Origin: CAYJII01 sp964370225
Lineage (GTDB): Bacteria > Bacillota > Clostridia > Oscillospirales > Ruminococcaceae
Reading direction: 5' to 3'
Assembly (NCBI GenBank): GCA_964370225.1
Contig: CAYJII010000014.1
Span: 1-53,607, forward strand
Length of the DNA: 53,607 bases
The notes under the pieces were generated by a model. It did not search any database. It saw only the letters and a list, made by a program, of their open reading frames with translations, and had not been told where the DNA came from. The first letter of the stretch is position 1. The number at the start of each line of letters is the position of its first letter. Both the position numbers and the translations under genes were made by a program. Positions 17,150-25,422 of this stretch are shown piece by piece.

Positions 17150-18868
17150 TTATTTTTCAATAGCTGCTTTCTTGATATTAACATCATATATTCTTTTCGC
17201 ATCAAATTTCGGCTTTCTATCATATGTGTATAAACCATTTTTCTCTTGCTCCACATCATAAAGCTGAGTATAACACAACCCCATCATTTTAGGGTCTTCC
17301 ATAAGTGCATTCGTTAAACTTTCGTAACGCTCAAGGAACTCTTCCACAGACTTTGGCGCATTGCCATATCCCCAACTAGTTTCGTTTTCCTCAGGGTTAG
17401 CGTTCCACCAAGCACCACCATATTCACTAAGGAAGCGTGCTTCCCCATTATACGCTTGTTGCCCTTTAAAAGGTTCGTATGAATAATCACCGCAACCCTC
17501 CAGCGAAGAGTAACGTTTTTTTACTTCATCGCCATCTTGGATGTAGTCATGCAAATCGTAAATATCAGTCTCCACGTGATATCCACCGCTAGTATCGATG
17601 CAAATTCTAGTTGGGTCGCAAGTTTTTGTTAAGCGATACAACAGGCGCATGCTATTATCATCCTGGCGTCTATTTTCAAAGTTCCAAGACTCGTTCATCG
17701 GGCACCAACCTATAATTGATGGGTGATTAAAATCGCGATTTAATATCTCTATCCATTCCGTGGTGAACGCTGCAAATTTGGATGCATCTGAAAAATCAAA
17801 TCCCCAGCTGCCTGTTTCGCCCCACACCATGTACCCCATTTTATCACAAAAATATAAAAATGTAGGCTCAAATACTTTTTGATGCAACCTTGCTCCGTTA
17901 AATCCCATCTCCATTGACATTTCAATATCTCTTCTCATGTCAGCGGTTGATTTTGCGGTGTAAATTCCATCTGGATAAAATCCTTGATCAAGCACCAATC
18001 TTTGGAATACAGATTTTCCGTTTAACATAAACTTCATGCCATCCATCTCTACTTCACGCAGTCCGAAATAGCTAAAAACTTCATCATCTCCATATGTGAG
18101 CTCAAGGTCATATAAATTGCCTTCTCCCAACTCCCACAAATACTTTTCTTTCAGCGGTATCACTAGTGTTGCTTTATTCGTTACTCCTTCGACAGTCACA
18201 CTGCCCATAATTTCCCCATTAAATTTAGCTGTGGCAGTGAAAACTTCGCTCCCAACAAATTCAGTAGTCAACATCACTGAGCTATCAGCAATATTGGGAT
18301 ATACTTTTATACTTTTTATGTAATTTTTGGGCGTGTACTCAAGCCATACTGTTTGCCAAATTCCAGTAGTCCGCGTATAATCACAACCATGAGAATGATA
18401 AAGTTCACTCTGCTTACCTCTCCACTGTCTCGAATCGCGAACATCATCATAAGCATAAATAACTACTGTATTTTCACCAACAAATACAAACTCAGTGATA
18501 TCAAAATCAAAATGCGAGTATCCACCAATATGCGTGCCAACTTTTCCCCCATTAATATAGACCGTTGTCTCAAAATCACAAGCTCCAATATGCAAAAATA
18601 TTCTGCCATTTAGCTGTTTTTCTGTAACCGTAATGTTCTTTTTGTACCATACACTGTTCATAAAAGCTTTATTATTTATGCCCGAGAGCTCGCTTTCTGG
18701 ACAAAAAGGAACACATATTTTTTGCGTAAAATTAGGATTTTCGTACCAATTCAGCTCGACTCCGCTCACAGAATTGTCGATTTCAAAATCCCACTCTCCA
18801 TTTAAGTTTTCCCAGTTTTTTCTCTCAAAAATTGGATTTGGATACTCATTTCGCATCATCTGGCTCAT
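17150..18868 (-). CDS. Glycoside hydrolase family 2 (beta-glycosidase), cytoplasmic
   Basis: An in-frame ATG at 18889 exists, but GGGAG (18877-18881) lies after it and serves the ATG at 18868, giving 572 residues. The order is sugar-binding domain (LNGEWDFEID at the start), Ig-like domain and TIM barrel. Catalytic residues are visible: acid/base Glu393 in CPMNESW and nucleophile Glu482 in FLSEYGG. Family members act on beta-galactosides, beta-glucuronides or beta-mannosides. There is no signal peptide. It is the last gene of a four-gene operon with a sulfatase, a phosphodiesterase-like protein and an SGNH hydrolase, so a decorated oligosaccharide is the likely substrate. Confidence 0.9.
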   Translation of the reverse strand: MSQMMRNEYPNPIFERKNWENLNGEWDFEIDNSVSGVELNWYENPNFTQKICVPFCPESELSGINNKAFMNSVWYKKNITVTEKQLNGRIFLHIGACDFETTVYINGGKVGTHIGGYSHFDFDITEFVFVGENTVVIYAYDDVRDSRQWRGKQSELYHSHGCDYTRTTGIWQTVWLEYTPKNYIKSIKVYPNIADSSVMLTTEFVGSEVFTATAKFNGEIMGSVTVEGVTNKATLVIPLKEKYLWELGEGNLYDLELTYGDDEVFSYFGLREVEMDGMKFMLNGKSVFQRLVLDQGFYPDGIYTAKSTADMRRDIEMSMEMGFNGARLHQKVFEPTFLYFCDKMGYMVWGETGSWGFDFSDASKFAAFTTEWIEILNRDFNHPSIIGWCPMNESWNFENRRQDDNSMRLLYRLTKTCDPTRICIDTSGGYHVETDIYDLHDYIQDGDEVKKRYSSLEGCGDYSYEPFKGQQAYNGEARFLSEYGGAWWNANPEENETSWGYGNAPKSVEEFLERYESLTNALMEDPKMMGLCYTQLYDVEQEKNGLYTYDRKPKFDAKRIYDVNIKKAAIEK

Positions 18869-18915
18869 AAATATTACTCCCTTTTTCACTTAAATTTTTA
18901 TTTTAAAAAATAATC

Positions 18916-19539
18916 TTAATACCCCAAAAGTTCATCTAAGACTTTCATGTATTCTTTCGCTATTATGCTATGTCCCACCTCAGTAGGATGCACACTATCC
19001 GCAGCAATAACTTCATCGCTATACCCTTTTATCACATACGACTGCATTATCCCATCCATTGGCAGATATGCATCTGCATATTCACGCGCTAGTTTTCTCA
19101 CTTTTTGGATTTTGGGGTCTAAATCTTCACGCCACATTTCATATTCTGGAATAGTACTAAGTAAAAATGGCTCTATCATAATAATTTTAGTATTTGGCAT
19201 GTCTTTTTTTATCCGCTCAAGCAGCATTTTATATGTGTTGTAATACTCTTCTTCCGACGTTAGATCGTTCTCGTCATATCTGCGCCAAGTGTCATTTATC
19301 CCCACTAAAATTGAAACGACATCAGGTCTTACCGCTAAAAAATCTTCTTCATATCTAGCTAGTAAATCTGTTACTCTATTTCCTGAAATTCCACGATTAA
19401 CAAAGCTTAAGTTTTTATCGGGATATAGCGCACTATAAACTTCTGCAACTACATTTGGGTAGCCGACACCAATACTTGCTGAATCTTCTCTAACTCTTCC
19501 GCTTTCCGTTACGGAATCTCCTTGGAATAAAATTTTCAT
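18916..19539 (-). CDS. SGNH/GDSL hydrolase
   Basis: The 207-residue protein has all SGNH blocks: block I FQGDSVTE with nucleophile Ser9, block II Gly in RGISGNRV, block III Asn in VGINDTW and block V DSVHPTEVG with Asp and His. GAGAAGG-type ribosome site precedes the ATG. No signal peptide is present. Relatives in glycan clusters remove acetyl or other acyl groups from sugars; here it lies 12 nt after the phosphodiesterase gene and 47 nt before the GH2 gene, so de-esterification of an imported oligosaccharide is likely but inferred. Confidence 0.88.
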   Translation of the reverse strand: MKILFQGDSVTESGRVREDSASIGVGYPNVVAEVYSALYPDKNLSFVNRGISGNRVTDLLARYEEDFLAVRPDVVSILVGINDTWRRYDENDLTSEEEYYNTYKMLLERIKKDMPNTKIIMIEPFLLSTIPEYEMWREDLDPKIQKVRKLAREYADAYLPMDGIMQSYVIKGYSDEVIAADSVHPTEVGHSIIAKEYMKVLDELLGY

Positions 19540-19551
19540 ATTTTTCTCCTT

Positions 19552-20349
19552 CTAATCATTTTTTAATAAGCTTACGCCTTCAATATGGCTTGGTAAGTCA
19601 ATATCTAGTTTTTGTAATATCGTTGGCATTATATCCATGATACTCGCCTTTGTATGTATCTTTTCACCTTGTTTAAAACCCGCTCCATACGCAATCGTGA
19701 AAATTCCCATGTCCTTTATATCATCCATTTCATGGCATTTTGGTTTGGCACCACCACCATGGTCAGTCATGATAAAGATTAAGCTATTGTCCATTTTCCC
19801 ACATTGCTCAATGCTGTTTAAAATTTCGCCTACTAGCACATCTATTCTATCGAGCTGCTTGTAGTATTCATCGGTAAAATAATCATATTTGTGCCCAGCT
19901 TCATCCATCTCATCTAGCTGAACGAATAGCATTGAGTTTTCCCCGCTCGCTTTGATGTAGGAGACAATTTTTTGCGTCACTTCTTCATCACTTTGCCCAG
20001 TTTCTTTCACTAGCCCATCAAAATTTTCCAGTATCCCAGTGTTTATCGGATTCCAATTTGAAATTGAGCGCAAATCATACCCTTTACCACTTTGAGATAT
20101 TAATCTAAACAGCGACGGATATTCATCAAATTCGTGAGTATAATCTTCTATCATCTCATTAGTGTAACCATGTTTATGTGGCGAAACAGACAAAAGCAAG
20201 CTCCCCCACGCTTGTGATGATATCGGCGGGAACACCGTGTATACATTTGTAAAAGTAGTGGATTTCTCCATAAACTTTTTTATGTTTTTTGGCTGGTGCT
20301 CGAGTGCGCCTCTTCCCAAGCCATCAATTCCTATTATAAAAATATTCAT
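19552..20349 (-). CDS. Alkaline-phosphatase-superfamily phosphodiesterase/phosphatase (type I PDE/NPP-like)
   Basis: Start ATG 20349 is 7 nt after GGAG; the in-frame TTG at 20355 is too close to that site. The 265-residue protein has metal-binding IGIDGLG with Asp near residue 8, nucleophile region VFPPISSQAW and SPHKHGYTN, then DEMDEAGHKYD and MTDHGGG that supply the second set of Asp/His ligands. This is the NPP pattern, acting on phosphodiesters or phosphomonoesters, although sulfoesters are handled by relatives. There is no signal peptide. Lying between sulfatase and SGNH genes, it may remove a phosphate-linked substituent from a glycan; the substrate is unknown. Confidence 0.8.
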   Translation of the reverse strand: MNIFIIGIDGLGRGALEHQPKNIKKFMEKSTTFTNVYTVFPPISSQAWGSLLLSVSPHKHGYTNEMIEDYTHEFDEYPSLFRLISQSGKGYDLRSISNWNPINTGILENFDGLVKETGQSDEEVTQKIVSYIKASGENSMLFVQLDEMDEAGHKYDYFTDEYYKQLDRIDVLVGEILNSIEQCGKMDNSLIFIMTDHGGGAKPKCHEMDDIKDMGIFTIAYGAGFKQGEKIHTKASIMDIMPTILQKLDIDLPSHIEGVSLLKND

Positions 20350-20415
20350 ATTCAAACTCCTTGATTTAAATTATTGTTGTCATTTATGTTTATATGATCC
20401 ATGTGATATTTCGCC

Positions 20416-21807
20416 TTAGTATCTACTCCAAAACTCTTTACTCATAACATGTCCTGTATCTTCCCAACTTGCACGATAGCTCATAAGTATATCTTTAAGC
20501 TCTGCTATCACTTCACTATAGCTATCATCTGCGAATAAATCGCATATCTCATCAGGGTCGCTTATCAAGTCAAACAACTGGGTTTTCTTTAAGTTTTCTG
20601 TACGATACTCAATTAGTTTATACTGCCGTGATTTTACGCTACGAAGCGTTTCGCAGTACGCAAAAAACAAATTTTCCCTAACCACCACATCGGCGTCTTT
20701 TATCGCTGTCAACATCGACTTTCCCTCGACAGTTTCTGGTGGCTTAATCTTTAGCATTTCACATAATGTCGGGAAAATATCAAGCAAGTAGACATAGGTA
20801 TCTCTTCGCTCGTTTTGTGGAATATTTGGTCCAGCAAAAATTAGCGGTACACGTATGCTATGTTCGTAATGATTTTGCTTGCCAAACAAACCATGCTTAC
20901 CTATAGCTAAGCCATTATCGCCTGAATATACGATAATTGTATTTTCAAGCTCGCCTGTTTCTTCCAGCTTATTGATTATATCCCCCACCCTAGCATCAAG
21001 ATGTGATATCATCGCATAATATTCTTTTATATGAGCTAGCGTGTTTTCCTCAGTGCGTGGATATGGTGCTAGCACTTCGTCTCTCACATCTCTTATACCG
21101 TAATCAAAGGCGTGTTCCTCCGCAAAATTAGCGGGCAGGTTAATATCTGTGTCATTGTACATATCAATGTATTTTTGTGGCATCGTACGTGGGTCGTGTG
21201 GTGCCATGAACGAAACATAAAGAAAAAATGGATTTTCGCTTTTGTAATCATCCAAGAACTCTATCGCTCTATCAGCAAATATATCGGTGGAATGTTTCCC
21301 AAACTGCATATACTCCACGCGGACTTGTGTAGTTTCGTTTGACTGAAAAGCACCTATGCACGATGTTGCTTCTGGGTATATTCCGTCTGCATTGTAATCG
21401 CATGATGGCACGTTCCAGTGATCCCACATCCCACCAAAAAACACGCTTTTTCCATCAGAAAAGCTTCGTGTGTACGACTCTGTTCCGTTGTGCCATTTCC
21501 CGATACCAAAGGCGTTGTATCCATTTTGCTTAAAGGTTTCCCCCATTGTAACATGCTCTTTTGGTATCTGTTGTCCCTCATCTTGCAAATGGAATAGCGT
21601 TCGTGCAGTATGTAGCATTGCTCGCGAGGGCATGCATACCGCTCCAGATGTACCACAGGGAATATGTGCATGTGTAAATGTTGTTCCACGTTTAACCAGT
21701 TTATCTAAGTTTGGCGTTATTATATCAGGGTTATTAATCGCATTGATAGTATCATATCGCTGATCATCCGCAAACAAAAATAAAACATTAGGTTTCTTAT
21801 TACTCAT
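20416..21807 (-). CDS. Cysteine-type sulfatase (S1 family), cytoplasmic
   Basis: The 463-residue protein has the sulfatase signature CMPSR at residues 58-62, where Cys58 would be converted to formylglycine, and the metal-binding FADDQR near residue 13 plus YSGDNG later. A C-terminal subdomain follows. It needs an anaerobic maturase (anSME) that is not in this window. No signal peptide is present, so it acts on imported sulfated sugars. AAGGAG precedes the ATG. It is first in an operon with the phosphodiesterase, SGNH hydrolase and GH2 genes. The glycan is not predictable; host mucins or algal/plant sulfated glycans are possibilities. Confidence 0.92.
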   Translation of the reverse strand: MSNKKPNVLFLFADDQRYDTINAINNPDIITPNLDKLVKRGTTFTHAHIPCGTSGAVCMPSRAMLHTARTLFHLQDEGQQIPKEHVTMGETFKQNGYNAFGIGKWHNGTESYTRSFSDGKSVFFGGMWDHWNVPSCDYNADGIYPEATSCIGAFQSNETTQVRVEYMQFGKHSTDIFADRAIEFLDDYKSENPFFLYVSFMAPHDPRTMPQKYIDMYNDTDINLPANFAEEHAFDYGIRDVRDEVLAPYPRTEENTLAHIKEYYAMISHLDARVGDIINKLEETGELENTIIVYSGDNGLAIGKHGLFGKQNHYEHSIRVPLIFAGPNIPQNERRDTYVYLLDIFPTLCEMLKIKPPETVEGKSMLTAIKDADVVVRENLFFAYCETLRSVKSRQYKLIEYRTENLKKTQLFDLISDPDEICDLFADDSYSEVIAELKDILMSYRASWEDTGHVMSKEFWSRY

Positions 21808-21937
21808 TTGTTGTACTCCTTGTTGATAATTTTTTTCTCATTCACTTAAACATTCATATCCAAAAACACTAAATATGCTATCGTTAATTCTTACTTTTAA
21901 CGGCATGGGACAAGAATGTTCTGGCAGATTTATCACT

Positions 21938-21966
21938 ATTATACATCAATAAAAATATTAATGCAA
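21938..21966 (-). promoter_or_regulatory. Promoter of the sulfatase operon
   Basis: Minus-strand TTGCAT, 17-bp spacer, TATAAT, giving a leader of about 125 nt in which I see no clear operator. Confidence 0.6.
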
Positions 21967-22005
21967 TACAAATTAAATTCGGGTATATCGCACTATAAAC
22001 AGAAA

Positions 22006-22032
22006 AGACGGATAGTACAATACTATCCGTCT
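22006..22032 (-). terminator. Terminator of the DapB-like gene
   Basis: A perfect 12-bp stem (AGACGGATAGTA and its complement, 3-nt loop) followed on the minus strand by TTTTCTG. Confidence 0.7.
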
Positions 22033-22096
22033 AATAGGCTGAGTGTCACAAATTTTCTTCATGAACAGTCATCGCTTTATTTATGTCGTGTACAAA

Positions 22097-23128
22097 TTAT
22101 AGTTGAATGTGTAAAGGGTATGATAGGTACTCTAAAGTGTCTAGTTTTTCTGCTGTAATGTAGCCAGGAGCAGCATTAAGCACTGAAGGGATGCGGTTAA
22201 CTACTGTTGCACAAGTGTGCTCTACTGTAGCTGGTTTAACTACATGGAAAGTTGTGTCTGGCTCACCGATAATTTTCCAATCGCACATGTCACCATCGTT
22301 TGGTCCATAAACTTTACCTATGCATTGAGTTTCAATGATAGGACCTTGGAAAGTTTCAGTAGTTACTACTGCGCTCATGCCAATGCAATCACCTTTTTTA
22401 ATTGTAGCACCCAAAGTATCGCTATATAAATCTGTATCATAAAAATACGGTACGCATTTTTGTGATTGAGATTTAATAGTCCAACCCATTTTATTACAAA
22501 GAGCTTCGTTTGAGTTCCAAACATATGCTGGCTCTAATGTAGTTGGATGAGCAATTTTTTCTTCAAATTCTTCAGGAGTAAGTCCAGAACCATGAGCTTG
22601 TGCCAGTGCTAGTCCGTAATCTTCTACGTTGTAGCTTACAGCCCCTTCAATTTTAGTGATATTATGCACGCCACCAGCAACACAGCCAATCATGTTAACC
22701 CAGAATATGTCTTGCATACCTGAACCAACGATAGTGCAACCAGTTTCTTTTGCTAGTTTATCTAATTTATTTGTGATGGAACTTGCGGTAGTCCAAGGGT
22801 AGATTGCTTCTTCGCAAGTGGAAATAACGTTGATTCCTCTTGAAACGCATTTCTCAAATTGAGATTCAACATCAGCCATAAAGCTAAATAATGTTACTAT
22901 AGCAATGTCAGCGTCGCACTCGTCAAGCACTGCGTCTGCATCATTTCTTATTGTAACTCCAAGTTTTACGCCTAGCTCAGCATAATCACCAACATCCATT
23001 CCAACGATTTCAGGGTTTACGTCGATTGCCCCAACGATTTCAGCGCCTTTTTCATATAGGTAGCGTAAAATGTATTTGCTCATTTTTCCACAACCGTATT
23101 GTACTACACGTATTTTTTCGCAATTCAT
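22097..23128 (-). CDS. DapB-like NAD(P)-dependent oxidoreductase (2,4-diaminopentanoate dehydrogenase-like)
   Basis: The 343-residue protein begins with a Rossmann motif VVQYGCGKMSKYILRYL (GxGxM) and EIVGAID, followed by a DapB-like middle region with STCEEAIYPW and VGSGMQDIFW. Length and motifs fit the dihydrodipicolinate reductase-like group that includes clostridial 2,4-diaminopentanoate dehydrogenase of ornithine fermentation, rather than true DapB (about 250 residues). No other ornithine-degradation gene is nearby, so the substrate is open. GGAGG precedes the ATG. The gene has its own promoter and terminator and sits next to a MerR regulator in the same orientation. Confidence 0.6.
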   Translation of the reverse strand: MNCEKIRVVQYGCGKMSKYILRYLYEKGAEIVGAIDVNPEIVGMDVGDYAELGVKLGVTIRNDADAVLDECDADIAIVTLFSFMADVESQFEKCVSRGINVISTCEEAIYPWTTASSITNKLDKLAKETGCTIVGSGMQDIFWVNMIGCVAGGVHNITKIEGAVSYNVEDYGLALAQAHGSGLTPEEFEEKIAHPTTLEPAYVWNSNEALCNKMGWTIKSQSQKCVPYFYDTDLYSDTLGATIKKGDCIGMSAVVTTETFQGPIIETQCIGKVYGPNDGDMCDWKIIGEPDTTFHVVKPATVEHTCATVVNRIPSVLNAAPGYITAEKLDTLEYLSYPLHIQL

Positions 23129-23169
23129 AATATAACCTCCGAATAAATTTATTTGTTATTATTTTAACA

Positions 23170-23200
23170 ATTATAGTCGGTGTAATGTCAATTATGACAT
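23170..23200 (-). promoter_or_regulatory. Promoter with 19-bp spacer and dyad, probable MerR target
   Basis: On the minus strand ATGTCA and TATAAT are 19 bp apart, the spacing typical of MerR-activated promoters. The -35 box is one arm of an inverted repeat ATGTCA-ATTA-TGACAT (23185-23200). It precedes the DapB-like gene and lies just downstream of the merR gene. Confidence 0.5.
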
Positions 23201-23254
23201 GTGATGAAAATCAACGAAGAAAACTATGCAACTTACCATATAAACGCGCTAGTT

Positions 23255-24109
23255 TTATTGGTGATTTTGTTTGTTTCGTGCTTTAACTGGCACTTGCAGA
23301 CGCATAAACATGCCTCTATCGTCTGAATTCGTTGCAGTTAGGTCTAATAAAACCTCGCAAATATAATCTCCACAAAATTCTAAATCATTATTGTTGGTAT
23401 AATCTTTTAGCATTTTCATATACTCAACTTCCCTGTAATAGGAAGAACAGTAAATGGTTAAATAGTTGCCAGCTGGTATCAAGGTAGCTCCTGTGATGTC
23501 TTTTTCTTTATCGTTTAGGAATACGAAAAATTTGCTTGAAAAGTACTTCTCGCTTGTAAGTAAATCACTATCCATTGTCGTGCCAATATTGCTAAAATAC
23601 AAAAGCGACTCAAGCTCATTTATCACATGCTGTTTAAACTCCCGTAGTAGCATTTCGTAAACATCAAGCTCCTTACCATAAAAATTAACCTCTAAATCCT
23701 TAGCATAAATATAGCGCTCGGACATTCGCTCGAAAAAGACAACCCCCTCGGGAGGGGCTTCTTTGTACAAATTCATGTTTTGCATTAGTCTAAAAATAGA
23801 TTTTTTCTGCTGTTCTATTTTTTCCTGTTGCAACACAAGCTCCTTCATATGCATTGCCAAAAGTTGCTCAATGCTCTCGTTGTTTCCATCTAATCGCTCT
23901 TTGATTTCCGTCAAACTAAGCCCGATAGATTTCAAATACTGTATCATGTCAAGGCGTGCATTTTGCTTTATGTCATAGTAGCGGTAGCCGTTTTTCTCAT
24001 TTCGGTACATAGGTGAAAACAGACCGATTTTATCGTATAGACGCAAAGTCTGCTCGCTAAGACCATTTTGTTTTGCCATTTTCCCTATCGAAACTTTTTC
24101 CAAATTCAT
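23255..24109 (-). CDS. MerR-family regulator with C-terminal effector domain
   Basis: The N-terminal 70 residues are a MerR winged helix: VSIGKMAKQNGLSEQTLRLYD, then the wing NGYRYYD and a DMIQYLKSIGLSLTEI helix. A coiled coil (about 75-110, Gln/Lys-rich) leads to a 150-residue C-terminal region with GyrI-like character, likely a ligand-binding domain. I use ATG 24109; AAGGTGAT overlaps that codon, so a TTG at 24103 is an alternative start with better spacing. Its own -35/-10 lie upstream. It probably controls the DapB-like gene 126 bp downstream through the 19-bp-spacer promoter. Confidence 0.88.
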   Translation of the reverse strand: MNLEKVSIGKMAKQNGLSEQTLRLYDKIGLFSPMYRNEKNGYRYYDIKQNARLDMIQYLKSIGLSLTEIKERLDGNNESIEQLLAMHMKELVLQQEKIEQQKKSIFRLMQNMNLYKEAPPEGVVFFERMSERYIYAKDLEVNFYGKELDVYEMLLREFKQHVINELESLLYFSNIGTTMDSDLLTSEKYFSSKFFVFLNDKEKDITGATLIPAGNYLTIYCSSYYREVEYMKMLKDYTNNNDLEFCGDYICEVLLDLTATNSDDRGMFMRLQVPVKARNKQNHQ

Positions 24110-24146
24110 CACCTTACAATACAATAATTTTCTTGTTATTATAGCC

Positions 24147-24175
24147 ATTATAACAGTAAAACACTTTTACTTCAA
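24147..24175 (-). promoter_or_regulatory. Promoter of merR
   Basis: Minus-strand TTGAAG, 17-bp spacer, TATAAT, start near 24140. Confidence 0.6.
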
Positions 24176-24281
24176 TAGGTGTATTTTGAAGAATACAAAC
24201 TAATTTTTCACTATGTAGTGAATTGCTATTTGAAACAATTAATCTGCGAAAGCTAGAGAGAAGCAAAAAAACAACATAACT

Positions 24282-24309
24282 AAAGTCTGCTTATAAATAA
24301 GCAGACTTT
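24282..24309 (-). terminator. Terminator of the two-gene URO-D operon
   Basis: A perfect 12-bp stem AAAGTCTGCTTA (24282-24293 with 24298-24309), 4-nt loop. The T-tract on the minus strand is weak and delayed. Confidence 0.6.
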
Positions 24310-24342
24310 TTACGTGAAAATTAGTATTGGTACAATAGTCAC

Positions 24343-25389
24343 TTACTCCCCACGAAACTCTCTTACAGCTTCGTTCATAGCAAGGTAGCCCTCGACTGAT
24401 ACATAATCAGGGATAGAATTTCCTGTGCCTATTGCAATCCCACCATGAGATATTGCCTTTTTGCAAATATCTGTGGTATATTCCTTAATAAGTTTAGTGT
24501 CGTCTTTACAAATGATGTCAGTATCCACACCGCCAAAATTGCCAATTCTATCACCATATCTATCTACCCACTCTTGGAATGGAGCAATACCATCTTCGTT
24601 GGAATGTTTAGCATTAATGCCAGCTACCGTGATAAGATCCTCCATTATTGGGAAAATATTTCCGCAAGAATGCAGTAAAAATGGCTTGTTTTCATTGTGT
24701 GCTAAATCGATGATTTTTTTGTAATGCGGTATTAGATTGCGTCTGATAACATCATGTGGCAATAAAGTTTGCGTGTTAAATCCAAGATCATCTCCAAATC
24801 TGAAAACGCAAAAGTCATCGCCATATTTACGCACAAACTCAGCCCATATCTCATACATCATCCCAGCCATTTTAGTGAACATGTCATCAAAAAGTTCTGG
24901 GTCTTCATAAAGCATGATACATAAATTTTCGTATCCAGTTAAATCCTGTACTATTTCGAATAAGCCATTGCCAACACCGCCGATTGCTTTCATTCCATTT
25001 GGCATTTGACTGCGGAGTGCTAGATAATGTGCATCATATCTGTTAAAGAAAATTTCTTTTATCTCATCAAATGGGTATTTATTAAAATCTTCTCTGGTTT
25101 TAATAGCTGGGTCTGCGTGGTCACCCAATGCGCCACCGTCGATTAATACACCGCATAACCACCCTTCAAATATTGCGACATCGTATCCCATGTCTTTAAG
25201 AAACTTGCAGTAAAGTCTATATCCTTCATTGATATCTTTTTCATTCCCCCCAAATAAATGAGGGTATTCAGCGTTGTTAATGATTTTTGATATAATATTA
25301 TTTGAAATCACATGGTCGTACAGAGGAAGAAAATCGCTGCCGATATTCCACGCTGCGTCCTGAATTCTTTTGTAATTAGGATTAAACAT
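24343..25389 (-). CDS. Uroporphyrinogen decarboxylase-fold protein (methyltransferase-like)
   Basis: The 348-residue protein matches the URO-D/MtaA superfamily: FGDDLGFNTQTLLPHD, LLHSCGNIFP (His-x-Cys metal-site motif) and a late GTGNSIPDYV. In corrinoid methyltransferases the zinc site also needs a Cys in that last segment (G-C-x-I-P); here it is replaced, so a classical three-ligand zinc site is doubtful. No corrinoid protein is encoded nearby. AAGGAG precedes the ATG. It lies 33 nt after the second URO-D-like gene, opposite a LacI regulator, which points to a catabolic rather than heme-synthetic role. Confidence 0.8.
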   Translation of the reverse strand: MFNPNYKRIQDAAWNIGSDFLPLYDHVISNNIISKIINNAEYPHLFGGNEKDINEGYRLYCKFLKDMGYDVAIFEGWLCGVLIDGGALGDHADPAIKTREDFNKYPFDEIKEIFFNRYDAHYLALRSQMPNGMKAIGGVGNGLFEIVQDLTGYENLCIMLYEDPELFDDMFTKMAGMMYEIWAEFVRKYGDDFCVFRFGDDLGFNTQTLLPHDVIRRNLIPHYKKIIDLAHNENKPFLLHSCGNIFPIMEDLITVAGINAKHSNEDGIAPFQEWVDRYGDRIGNFGGVDTDIICKDDTKLIKEYTTDICKKAISHGGIAIGTGNSIPDYVSVEGYLAMNEAVREFRGE

Positions 25390-25422
25390 ATTTTCTCCTT
25401 AAATAGATAAATTATTTGGTGT

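Noticed and set aside
24343..25389. Heme biosynthesis enzyme HemE
   Set aside because: The motifs fit the methyltransferase-like side of the superfamily and no other heme gene is nearby.
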